A DNA stretch of 5,213 bases from NCBI GenBank assembly GCA_026225435.1, contig JAMFST010000864.1:1-5213 (forward strand). The letters run 5' to 3'. The position numbers were made by a program, and so were the translations under genes. A model generated the notes under the pieces. It worked only from the letters and a program-made list of their open reading frames with translations. It made no database searches and had not been told where the DNA came from. Source of the DNA: Labilithrix luteola. Lineage in GTDB: Bacteria; Myxococcota_A; Polyangia; Polyangiales; Polyangiaceae. Every line of letters starts with the position of its first letter. Position 1 is the first letter of the stretch. Below are positions 1-5,117 of this stretch, piece after piece.

Positions 1-194
1 CCTCGCTTCTTTCAGCCTCGGCCTCGCGGCCTGCGCCTTGCGATTCGCTCGGGGTTCCTGCGACCAAGCACCCCAGAGGACTTCCACCTCCTGGTTACGG
101 TTCATGCTGGGCACACCAAAACGAAAGCGGCACGATCCCGGAGGACCGCGCCGCTCGTCGTCCACGTGCGCTCGAGGCGCTCGTGGCTACGCCG
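1..194. other. Flank with no supported gene
   Basis: All three plus frames happen to lack stops through most of this stretch, and a minus-strand frame from an ATG at 105 is open to the window edge. None has the strong third-position GC of the real genes here, a ribosome binding site or a recognisable protein. The minus-strand lipoprotein gene ends at 195, so its 3' untranslated region should lie here. The only hairpin I see is a weak one around GCGC-TCGAG-GCGC, near 170-182. No terminator can be called. Confidence 0.5.
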
Positions 195-1265
195 TCATGA
201 CGAACCGGAGACCGTCGCGCTGGCCGAGACCGACACGTTGATGCTCACGCCGACGCTCGCGAAGGAGATGGTCGACGTGGCGAAGCACGCCGCCGCATCG
301 GTACCGACGTCGCTGATGGCGCTGAGCGCGCTCGAGGTCTGGCCGGCGAGATCCGCGATGACCGGCGCGAGCGCGGTGGTCTCGTTGATCGCCGTGCCGA
401 TGGCGTCGAGGTTGGCCTGGAACCCGGTGTTGAGCGCCGCGTCGCCGGTGATGACGGCGGTGATCGACGGGTTGGAGCAGTCGATGGTCGCCTCGGCCGA
501 GCCGTGGCAGCTCGCCGTGCAGGTCGCCGCTGCGCTGCAGCTGACCGTGCCCGTGCAGTAGGGCGGGCTGGCATTGGCCGAGCAGGTACCCTGGCACTGG
601 CCGTTGCACTCGGCGCTGCCGGGGGCAACCTCGCAGCTGCCGTGGCAGGTGCCGGTGCAGGTCCCGCTGCAGGTGCCGGTGGTGGCGGTGCCGTCGCACA
701 TGCCGTCGCAGTCACCGGTGCAGGTGCCGGAGCAGGTCACGCTCGGATCGGAGATCGTGCAGCTGCCGCTGCAGCTACCGTTGCAGTCGACCACGACCTC
801 GCCACCGGTGCAGGAGGCGGTGATGTCGCAGTTGGCGGCCGCCGTGCACTTGGCGTCGCAGGTCCCTTCGATGCTGGCCGTCGCGTGGCAGCCGCCCTGG
901 ACGGAGACGGCGATGCTCAGGCCGGCCTGCGCCTTGATGTACGTGTTGAGGGTGCCGCACGACGTGCTCGCGTCGCTGGCCGTGGGCTGACCGACGGAGG
1001 TGTTGAGGCTGTTGCAGATGGCCAGCCAGTCGGCCTGCACCTTGGTGGCGCGGGCCGCGAGGTCGCTGGCCGCCTGGGCGTACGTCTGCACGGTGATGAC
1101 GTCCTGCGACGTGCCACTGAGCGAGTCACAGGCCGCGCCGCCAACGACGCTACCGAGACCGCCGCCGTCGTCCGTGTTGCTGCAGCCCTGCGCGAACACC
1201 GGGATCATCAGGGCCGCAGCGGCGACCGCGACGTGCGTCAATTTCAAGCCATTGAGAAATGCCAT
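195..1265 (-). CDS. Cys-rich lipoprotein with mirror-symmetric cysteine spacing
   Basis: This gene encodes 356 aa of unknown function. The start is the ATG at 1265: AAGGAG lies 10 nt upstream, and a lipoprotein signal peptide begins there (hydrophobic residues 11-24, lipobox AQGC, lipidated Cys28). An in-frame start 27 codons earlier would bury the signal peptide and is rejected. Ser29 at +2 fits outer-membrane sorting by the E. coli rule, which may not hold in myxobacteria. Residues 46-113 look helical. Residues 126-263 hold 24 Cys, many as C-x-G-x-C steps. Residues 270-326 look helical again, and a Ser/Val tail (333-356) alternates like a beta strand. There are 29 Cys in all, leaving 28 (an even number) after the lipidated one, as expected for an oxidised exported protein. 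It lies behind the aspC terminator and is probably transcribed alone. The lipoprotein call is firm; the role is unknown, with a structural or surface protein only a guess. Confidence 0.88.
   Translation of the reverse strand: MAFLNGLKLTHVAVAAAALMIPVFAQGCSNTDDGGGLGSVVGGAACDSLSGTSQDVITVQTYAQAASDLAARATKVQADWLAICNSLNTSVGQPTASDASTSCGTLNTYIKAQAGLSIAVSVQGGCHATASIEGTCDAKCTAAANCDITASCTGGEVVVDCNGSCSGSCTISDPSVTCSGTCTGDCDGMCDGTATTGTCSGTCTGTCHGSCEVAPGSAECNGQCQGTCSANASPPYCTGTVSCSAAATCTASCHGSAEATIDCSNPSITAVITGDAALNTGFQANLDAIGTAINETTALAPVIADLAGQTSSALSAISDVGTDAAACFATSTISFASVGVSINVSVSASATVSGSS
477..890 (-). repeat. Cysteine lattice (protein-level repeat, residues 126-263)
   Basis: The coding stretch specifies 24 Cys whose spacings are 10,4,6,6,9,4,4,9,4,4,4,9,4,4,4,9,4,4,9,6,6,4,10. 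The core (residues 161-228) is four clusters of 3, 4, 4 and 3 Cys at four-residue steps, joined by eight-residue linkers. Gly sits midway in every core step, giving C-x-G-x-C. The list reads the same in both directions, so each Cys n pairs by position with 389-n. At DNA level the core appears as degenerate near-repeats built on ctgcaggtgccggt, between about 555 and 785. I counted the spacings directly from the translation. Confidence 0.9.
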
Positions 1266-1275
1266 GGGGGAAGAG

Positions 1276-1281
1276 CTCCTT
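1276..1281 (-). promoter_or_regulatory. Ribosome binding site of the lipoprotein gene
   Basis: The minus strand reads AAGGAG with 10 nt before the ATG at 1265. This is the clearest Shine-Dalgarno sequence in the window, and it decides the start in favour of the MAFLNG N-terminus. Confidence 0.7.
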
Positions 1282-1290
1282 CTGCTGCGA

Positions 1291-1321
1291 AAGGTATACG
1301 AAGCGCCCTCTCGGGCAACGT
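1291..1321 (-). promoter_or_regulatory. Candidate promoter of the lipoprotein gene
   Basis: The minus strand carries TATACCTT (1298-1291) as a possible -10 box, 25 nt upstream of the ATG. ACGTTG (1321-1316) lies 17 nt further up as a weak -35. A small inverted repeat GCCC-GAGA-GGGC lies between them. The lipoprotein gene needs a promoter between the upstream terminator and its start, a space of only about 79 nt. The same ATACCTT occurs at the same distance from the gene at 4131. The -35 match is poor, so this is tentative. Confidence 0.35.
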
Positions 1322-1344
1322 TGTGACGCGCCTGAGGCGAGCAC

Positions 1345-1378
1345 AAAAACGAAGCGCGCAGGCCGCTACGCGCTCGTT
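1345..1378 (-). terminator. Intrinsic terminator after aspC
   Basis: On the minus strand, AACGAGCGCG (1378-1369) pairs with CGCGCTTCGTT (1358-1348). This makes a 10-bp stem with one bulged base around a 10-nt loop. A run of five T follows (1349-1345), the first two within the stem. It lies 76 nt beyond the aspC stop and 80 nt before the lipoprotein ATG, so it should end the permease-tatA-aspC transcript and make the lipoprotein a separate unit. Confidence 0.72.
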
Positions 1379-1409
1379 CTTGGACGCCGCGACCTGCGCA
1401 CTATTCATC

Positions 1410-1434
1410 GATCGCCATGGAACTGCGGGCGATC
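1410..1434. repeat. Inverted repeat after the aspC stop
   Basis: GATCGCC (1410-1416) and GGCGATC (1428-1434) are perfect 7-bp arms around an 11-nt loop, starting 20 nt beyond the aspC stop codon. No T-run follows on the minus strand, so it is not a classical terminator by itself. It may protect the mRNA 3' end or assist the terminator at 1345-1378. Confidence 0.4.
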
Positions 1435-1453
1435 CAAAAGCTCTACCGAGCGA

Positions 1454-2662
1454 TCAGCGTGCCTTGGCGAGGGCCGCCTTGATCGACTCGATGCCACCGG
1501 CGATACGCGCCTCGTTGGTGGCGTAGCTGAATCGCAGGTACCCCGGCGCACCGAAGCTGCCGCCGGCGACGGAGGCCACGTGCGCCTTCTCGAGCAGCCA
1601 GAACGCGAGCTCCTCGTCGTTGGCGATCGGCTTGCCGTTGAAGTCGACCCCGTACAGACCGCGGCAATCGGCGAAGGCGTAGAAGGCGCCTTCGGGGGTG
1701 CGGCACTTCACGCCGGGGATCGAGTTGAGGCCGGCGACCATGGCGTCGCGGCGCTTGGCGTACATGTCGCGCGCGGCGATGATCTCGTCCTGCGGACCGG
1801 TGAGCGCCGCGACCGCCGCGCTCTGCGCCACCGACGACGGGTTGGTCGTGCTCTGCCCCTGCACGGTGTCGATCTGCTTGGCGATCGCCTTGGGCGTGAT
1901 GCACCAGCCGATGCGCCAGCCAGTCATGGCATAGGACTTCGACACGCCGTCGACCACGATGATCTTCTCGCTCATGCCCGGATACTCCGGGGCGAGCTTC
2001 GCCGCGCTCACGTGCTGGAAGCCGTCGTACACGAGCTCCGCGTAGATCTCGTCGACGATGAGCCACGCGTCGTGCTTGCTCATCACCTCGAGCAGGCCGC
2101 GGATGTCCTTCTCCGGATACGCCGCGCCGGTCGGGTTGGACGGCGTGCAGAGGATGACCGCCTTGGTCTTGGGCGTGAGCGCCTTCTCCAGCGCCTCCGG
2201 CGTGAGCCGCCAGCCGTTGGCCTCGTCGGTCTCGACGATCACCGGCGTCGCGCCCATCAGGCGGACCTGCTCCGGGTAGCTGACCCAGTAGGGCGCGGGG
2301 ATGATCACCTCGTCGCCCGGCTCGTACAGGGCGATGGCGAGGTTGAAGAGCGCGTGCTTGGCGCCCACGGTGACCGAGATCATGTCCGGCGTCGGGGTCC
2401 AGCCGCGGGTGCGCGTCGTCGACTCGCAGATGGCGGTCTTGAGCGCGGGGATGCCGGTGACGGCGGTGTACTTGGAGACGCCCTTGTCGACAGCGGCCTT
2501 GGCGGCGTCGAGGACGTGGCGCGGCGGCTCGAAGTCCGGCTCGCCGACGCTGAAGGCGAAGACATCGGCGCCGGTGGCGCGCAGGGCGTTGGCCTTGGCG
2601 CTCATGGCCAAGGTGGGGCTCGGGAGGATGACGTCGAGGCGCTTGGCTAGGGTACGCGGCAC
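1454..2662 (-). CDS. aspC: Aspartate aminotransferase, class I gamma (PLP-dependent)
   Basis: This 402-aa cytosolic enzyme should transfer the amino group between aspartate and 2-oxoglutarate using pyridoxal phosphate. It follows the Thermus-type (I gamma) sequence pattern end to end. Visible landmarks are GEPDF (40-44), Tyr65 in SKYTAVTG, the phosphate-site loop GAKHAL (100-105), PYWVSYP with Trp126, SNPTG with Asn176, VDEIY with Asp204 and Tyr207, the Schiff-base Lys242 in SKSYAMTGWRIGW, Arg250, and Arg377 in LRFSYAT for the substrate alpha-carboxylate. Length is normal and no key residue is missing. The start is GTG at 2662. It aligns with the Thermus N-terminus and is the only start codon upstream in frame, but no clear Shine-Dalgarno sequence precedes it. 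It lies 78 nt downstream of tatA and is probably co-transcribed with it. Members of this subgroup can also transaminate prephenate or aromatic substrates, so exact specificity is open. Confidence 0.93.
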   Translation of the reverse strand: MPRTLAKRLDVILPSPTLAMSAKANALRATGADVFAFSVGEPDFEPPRHVLDAAKAAVDKGVSKYTAVTGIPALKTAICESTTRTRGWTPTPDMISVTVGAKHALFNLAIALYEPGDEVIIPAPYWVSYPEQVRLMGATPVIVETDEANGWRLTPEALEKALTPKTKAVILCTPSNPTGAAYPEKDIRGLLEVMSKHDAWLIVDEIYAELVYDGFQHVSAAKLAPEYPGMSEKIIVVDGVSKSYAMTGWRIGWCITPKAIAKQIDTVQGQSTTNPSSVAQSAAVAALTGPQDEIIAARDMYAKRRDAMVAGLNSIPGVKCRTPEGAFYAFADCRGLYGVDFNGKPIANDEELAFWLLEKAHVASVAGGSFGAPGYLRFSYATNEARIAGGIESIKAALAKAR

Positions 2663-2695
2663 GCCGCTAGCGGTACCACGAGATGCGCCACGGGA

Positions 2696-2722
2696 AAACG
2701 CATTGCGTCAGGCGCTCGCCTG
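2696..2722 (-). other. Small hairpins in the tatA-aspC gap
   Basis: CAGGC (2709-2713) and GCCTG (2718-2722) form a 5-bp stem with a 4-nt loop. Immediately after it on the minus strand, ACGC-AAT-GCGT leads into TTTT (positions 2699-2696). This could be a weak attenuator that lowers aspC transcription relative to tatA. It is too short to call a terminator, and the gap shows no convincing separate aspC promoter. Confidence 0.25.
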
Positions 2723-2740
2723 GCGCTCCGGGCACCGCGC

Positions 2741-2965
2741 TCAGGTCTCGTGAACTTCTTTTTTCTCGAGGCTGTCGCGGCTTTCGCGCTTGCCCGCCGG
2801 GAGCTTCTTGATGCTGTCCTCTTCCTCGGACTCGCGCAGCCCCTTCTTGAAGTTGCTGATGCCCTGGCCCAGCCCCTTGCCGATGTCCGAGATGCGACCG
2901 GCGCCAAAGAGGAGAAGAGCGATGAGCGCGATGACGAGCAGCTCGACGGGACCCAGGTTACCCAT
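2741..2965 (-). CDS. tatA: Sec-independent translocase subunit TatA/TatE
   Basis: This 74-aa protein is the pore-forming or membrane-weakening subunit of the twin-arginine export system, acting in the inner membrane with TatC. It has the full TatA plan: a short periplasmic N-terminus, one membrane helix (about residues 7-20) with polar Glu8 near its start, the hinge FGAG (Phe20-Gly21 conserved), an amphipathic helix (about 24-43) ending in NFKKGLRE, and a charged cytoplasmic tail. Glu at position 8, where E. coli TatA has Gln, is common in other lineages. The ATG lies 3 nt after the permease stop. The only Shine-Dalgarno-like GAGG is 1 nt from the ATG and overlaps that stop, so translation probably depends on coupling to the upstream gene. 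No tatB or tatC is in the window. The short length and single helix fit TatA/TatE better than TatB. Confidence 0.93.
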   Translation of the reverse strand: MGNLGPVELLVIALIALLLFGAGRISDIGKGLGQGISNFKKGLRESEEEDSIKKLPAGKRESRDSLEKKEVHET

Positions 2966-2968
2966 GCC

Positions 2969-3994
2969 TCACGTCGTAGCAGTGAGCTTCTGCGAGCGCA
3001 ATCGCGCGACGCGGCGCGAAACGCGTGGAAAAACGAGCGCAACAAAGAGCACCGCGCCCGCTGCAGCGAACGGAACGAGGGAAAACCAAGCCGCTGACGC
3101 GGCATGAGCTTCCAGCGCGCGCATCGTCGCCAGGGCGGCCAGCGGGCCGGACGCACCGAGCGCGAGCACCAGCGGCAAGCGGAGCCCGGCGGTGACGGCG
3201 CGCACCTGGAGGAGGCGCTCGACCGAGACGAAGGCTGCAGCGAGCGCCGCGCAGGCGACGAGCAGGCCGCGAAGCAGCGCCGGGAGCGACGAGGCGCGCG
3301 CCCACGACGGCAGGCCACCGAGGTGAACGTGCCCCGCGTGGACCGCGAACGCGGCCGCCTTCGCCGGATCGCCGAAGCCGACGTGGACGTCGTCGAGATC
3401 GAGCGCGCGCAGGTCCCCCGACAGGTGGGCCGAGAGCGCGGTGAACGGGAGGCGACCGAGCGATCCGGGGGCGAAGGCGACGAGGCGCGGCGGCTTGGGC
3501 GGATCGCACAGCCAGGTCGCGTCGGCCAGCGGCACCGCGTACGTCGCCGGGCCGCTCGCCTGCGCGCAGGAGGTACGCCCTTCGTCGAGGAGGGCGTCGA
3601 CGACCCGACCGGGGGCCTCGGCGTCGCGTCCACCGGCGACCGAGATGGCGAAGAGGAGGGTCGCAAGAAGGAGCGCTTCGGGCGCGAGCCGGAGCGCCGT
3701 CCGCCAGGGGGGCTCACCGAGCAGAGCGAACACGCGCGCCTCGCCCGACTCGACCCGCCGCGAGAGCGACAGCCCCCAACCCACGGGCCATCCGACCAGG
3801 AGCGCGGCCTCGGCGGCGATCCCGAGCAGACTGCGCGCGAACGGCAACACCGCGCGCGCCGGGACCTGCGGATCGAGCACCCAGGGGAGCACCCGGACCG
3901 CCGCCGCGAGCAGGGCCACGCCGAGCAGCAGGCCCGCCGCGACCAGCGCGGGCCCGAGGGTGGTCTGGAGCCGGCGCGAGACGGGCATCGGCAT
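2969..3994 (-). CDS. Six-helix membrane protein, LptF/LptG (YjgP/YjgQ)-like
   Basis: This 341-aa inner-membrane protein has predicted helices at about 15-37, 50-76, 104-120, 238-257, 271-291 and 303-323. A soluble segment of roughly 115 residues (121-235) lies between helices 3 and 4. Three helices, a periplasmic domain, then three helices is the LptF/LptG layout of the lipopolysaccharide exporter, and the length is close to the family's usual 360. The stretch after helix 2 (SGEARVFALLGEPPWRTAL, 83-101) resembles the LptF/G cytoplasmic coupling segment (gE-x-x-al-x-x-G). The loop has two Cys (143, 163) that could form a disulfide. It is a divergent match and no paired paralogue or LptB is adjacent, so a general permease remains possible. 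Tandem ATGs at 3994 and 3988 both fit, and neither has a strong ribosome site. Its stop is 3 nt before tatA. The coding call is much firmer than the family call. Confidence 0.72.
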   Translation of the reverse strand: MPMPVSRRLQTTLGPALVAAGLLLGVALLAAAVRVLPWVLDPQVPARAVLPFARSLLGIAAEAALLVGWPVGWGLSLSRRVESGEARVFALLGEPPWRTALRLAPEALLLATLLFAISVAGGRDAEAPGRVVDALLDEGRTSCAQASGPATYAVPLADATWLCDPPKPPRLVAFAPGSLGRLPFTALSAHLSGDLRALDLDDVHVGFGDPAKAAAFAVHAGHVHLGGLPSWARASSLPALLRGLLVACAALAAAFVSVERLLQVRAVTAGLRLPLVLALGASGPLAALATMRALEAHAASAAWFSLVPFAAAGAVLFVALVFPRVSRRVARLRSQKLTATT

Positions 3995-4060
3995 CGGAGG
4001 AGGCCGACCTTACACCGTCGCGCCGTCATGGATATTGCGGTCTGTGTCGGGCTCCGGCTG

Positions 4061-4080
4061 GGTCGAAAATGCGGTCGACC
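4061..4080. repeat. GGTCGA repeat / palindrome, possible operator
   Basis: GGTCGA at 4061-4066 recurs 12 nt later within GGTCGACC (4073-4080), a perfect 8-bp palindrome. The first copy is also an inverted match to TCGACC (4075-4080), giving 6-bp arms around an 8-nt gap. It overlaps the candidate -35 of the plus-strand gene, where a repressor could act. Chance occurrence in GC-rich DNA is possible. Confidence 0.3.
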
Positions 4081-4105
4081 GCCCTCGCGGACCACGTGAT
4101 ACCTT
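4075..4105 (+). promoter_or_regulatory. Candidate promoter of the exported-protein gene
   Basis: TCGACC (4075-4080, 4 of 6 with TTGACA) lies 17 nt before GATACC (4098-4103), followed by TT. ATACCTT (4099-4105) lies exactly 25 nt before the ATG at 4131, the same heptamer and spacing as upstream of the lipoprotein gene. The repeated spacing is the main support, as the individual hexamers are weak. Confidence 0.38.
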
Positions 4106-4130
4106 CACCGGCGAGAGCCCCAGAACCGAC

Positions 4131-4886
4131 ATGAACGCCACCTCCGCCGCTGCTGCTGCTGTCACGTTACGTCGCTCGCTCTTCGCCGTGGCGGTCGCCG
4201 TCACGACAGTCACGACCGGCCTGCCCGGCACCGAGCGCACCGCTCGCGCAGACGAGGTGTCGAGCGGCGGCAAGGGGATCGTCGGCGGCGGCCTGCTCGG
4301 CGCGGACGTCGTGACCGGCACGATGGGCATCATCGGCGTGCACAATCCCTGGTTCTACGTCATCGGCGGCGCGGTCGGCGCTGGCGGCGGCGCGGTCGGC
4401 GGCTTTGCCGTCCAGCAGGCGTCGAGCGACGGGCGCGCGCCGATGTACCTCCTCGCCGGTGGACTCGCGCTCCTCATCCCCGCCGCCGTCCTCACGCTCG
4501 ACGCAACTCGTTTCCGCCCCAGCGACGACGCCACCGAGGACAAGGCCCCTACCAACGGTCCGCCCGCCGATCCGGGCAGGGTTGGCGGCAGCGCCGTGGT
4601 CGGCCCCAACGGCGCCCCCTCGCTCGCCCCCCCTCCGCCGCCACCGGACTCGACCAGCCCGGCCGTCACCACCCCGGCCGCCGGCGGCAGCGGCTCCCCG
4701 GCTCCGTCCGCGCCTTCGCCCGCGGCGCCCCCCACCTCGATGTTCCATTACGAGGGCGGGCAGCTGCGGATCGGCGTCCCCGTCCCCGAGGTTCGCCCGA
4801 TGTACACCGCCCTGGAGCAGAAGACGCTCGGCGTGTCCGGTACCTCCACGCAGGTGCAGATGCCGATGCTGAAGGTCCGCTTCTGA
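4131..4886 (+). CDS. Exported membrane protein with Gly-rich helices, Pro-rich linker and C-terminal domain
   Basis: This gene encodes 251 aa with no recognised function. The open frame extends far upstream, but only this ATG gives a signal peptide: Arg14-Arg15, a hydrophobic core (16-31) and a likely cleavage after ARA (Ala40). The RRSLF is only a partial twin-arginine motif. Next come Gly-rich hydrophobic segments (49-69 and 74-94), a membrane helix (104-123) and a Pro/Ala/Ser/Thr-rich linker (130-203) with six consecutive Pro (167-172). A compact C-terminal block (204-251) contains LRIGVPVPEVRPMY and ends in MLKVRF. The linker resembles periplasm-spanning linkers of other envelope proteins and suggests the C-terminal block is held away from the membrane. 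The upstream GAGAG is a weak ribosome site. The gene is divergent from the permease unit and precedes the kinase gene. I believe similar unnamed proteins occur in other myxobacteria, but could not check this. Confidence 0.82.
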   Translation: MNATSAAAAAVTLRRSLFAVAVAVTTVTTGLPGTERTARADEVSSGGKGIVGGGLLGADVVTGTMGIIGVHNPWFYVIGGAVGAGGGAVGGFAVQQASSDGRAPMYLLAGGLALLIPAAVLTLDATRFRPSDDATEDKAPTNGPPADPGRVGGSAVVGPNGAPSLAPPPPPPDSTSPAVTTPAAGGSGSPAPSAPSPAAPPTSMFHYEGGQLRIGVPVPEVRPMYTALEQKTLGVSGTSTQVQMPMLKVRF

Positions 4887-4920
4887 ATCACGGAGCGCGA
4901 AGGCGCTCCTAGATTCAGGA
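4881..4920 (+). terminator. Long bipartite hairpin over the stop codon
   Basis: GGAGCGC (4892-4898) and GCGCTCC (4903-4909) form a perfect 7-bp stem with a GAAG loop. A second, outer stem pairs TTCTGAATC (4881-4889) with GATTCAGGA (4912-4920): nine pairs including one T-G, with a 2x2 internal loop between the stems. The TGA stop lies inside the outer stem. No T-run follows, so it may be a U-independent terminator, an mRNA 3' stabiliser or the first element of the structured region that follows. Confidence 0.5.
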
Positions 4921-5080
4921 CGGTCTTGTGGGAGCTGGGCGCTCCCCTCAAAATTCTCTGGATTTTGAGCCTCCCCTGCTCGCCTGCGGCGAACGTCGTG
5001 CGGGGCACGACGCGGTCGGTGAGCGGCAATCGTGACCGCTAATTCGTGAGCTTCCGTCTTTCGTTCTTCGGAGGAAGCTT
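4921..5080 (+). other. Cluster of inverted repeats, candidate structured RNA or kinase leader
   Basis: Five further inverted repeats follow the hairpin at 4881-4920. GGGAGC/GCTCCC is at 4930-4935 and 4941-4946. CTCAAAAT/ATTTTGAG is at 4947-4954 and 4962-4969 and abuts the previous one. CGTCGTGC/GCACGACG is at 4994-5001 and 5005-5012 around GGG. GCGGTC/GACCGC is at 5012-5017 and 5034-5039. AGCTTCC/GGAAGCT is at 5049-5055 and 5073-5079. No protein frame is convincing here. GGAGG at 5070-5074 could pair instead with CCTCC at 4970-4974, so alternative folds exist. It matches no RNA family I know. It could be a small RNA, a 5' leader of the kinase mRNA or a remnant of mobile repeats. Confidence 0.45.
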
Positions 5081-5117
5081 TCAAGGCGGAGCGGTGCTCG
5101 GTAGATTGATTGGTCGG

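Larger units (their letters stand above)
3995..4130. promoter_or_regulatory. Divergent intergenic promoter region
   Basis: These 136 nt separate the minus-strand permease start from the plus-strand exported-protein start, so they must carry promoters in both directions. The plus-strand promoter candidate is annotated separately. For the minus strand I see only weak AT-rich options (AATATC near 4030-4035, TGTAAG near 4009-4014). A shared regulator could control both units from here. Confidence 0.55.

Noticed and set aside
1..200. Tail of a convergent plus-strand gene (for example the frame ending at TGA 198-200), or a minus-strand gene from ATG 105
   Set aside because: All three plus frames are open by chance, third-position GC is lower than in the real genes, and no start signal or recognisable protein is present. 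This cannot be settled without upstream sequence.
555..785. CRISPR-like or minisatellite DNA repeat
   Set aside because: The near-repeats are degenerate, lie in frame inside the lipoprotein gene, and reflect C-x-G-x codons rather than separate repeat units with spacers.
187..1144. Other frames over the lipoprotein gene, some Gln/Arg/His-rich
   Set aside because: They are shadows of the Cys-Gly repeat coding. Only the chosen frame has a signal peptide and ribosome site.
1259..2650. A 463-codon plus-strand open frame opposite aspC
   Set aside because: It is a by-product of high third-position GC in aspC. The protein is low-complexity in Arg, Asp and Gly and matches nothing, while the minus strand encodes an intact aminotransferase.
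2647..4095. A 482-codon minus-strand frame spanning the permease and tatA
   Set aside because: It is Arg/Ser-rich out-of-frame translation that covers two well-supported genes.
3104..4099. A 331-codon plus-strand frame opposite the permease
   Set aside because: It is extremely Arg/Glu/Gln-rich with no fold features, while the minus strand gives six clean membrane helices.
3441..4130. Upstream extension of the exported-protein gene to 3441
   Set aside because: The extension overlaps the permease antisense and is Arg/Ser-rich. The signal peptide starts at ATG 4131.
4132..4250. A true twin-arginine signal on the 251-aa protein
   Set aside because: Only RRSLF is present. The order of L and F and the preceding residue do not match the usual S/T-R-R-x-F-L-K, so Tat export is not called.
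4921..4980. A tRNA or known riboswitch in the hairpin cluster
   Set aside because: There is no T-loop GTTCGA, no cloverleaf spacing, and no riboswitch core I recognise.
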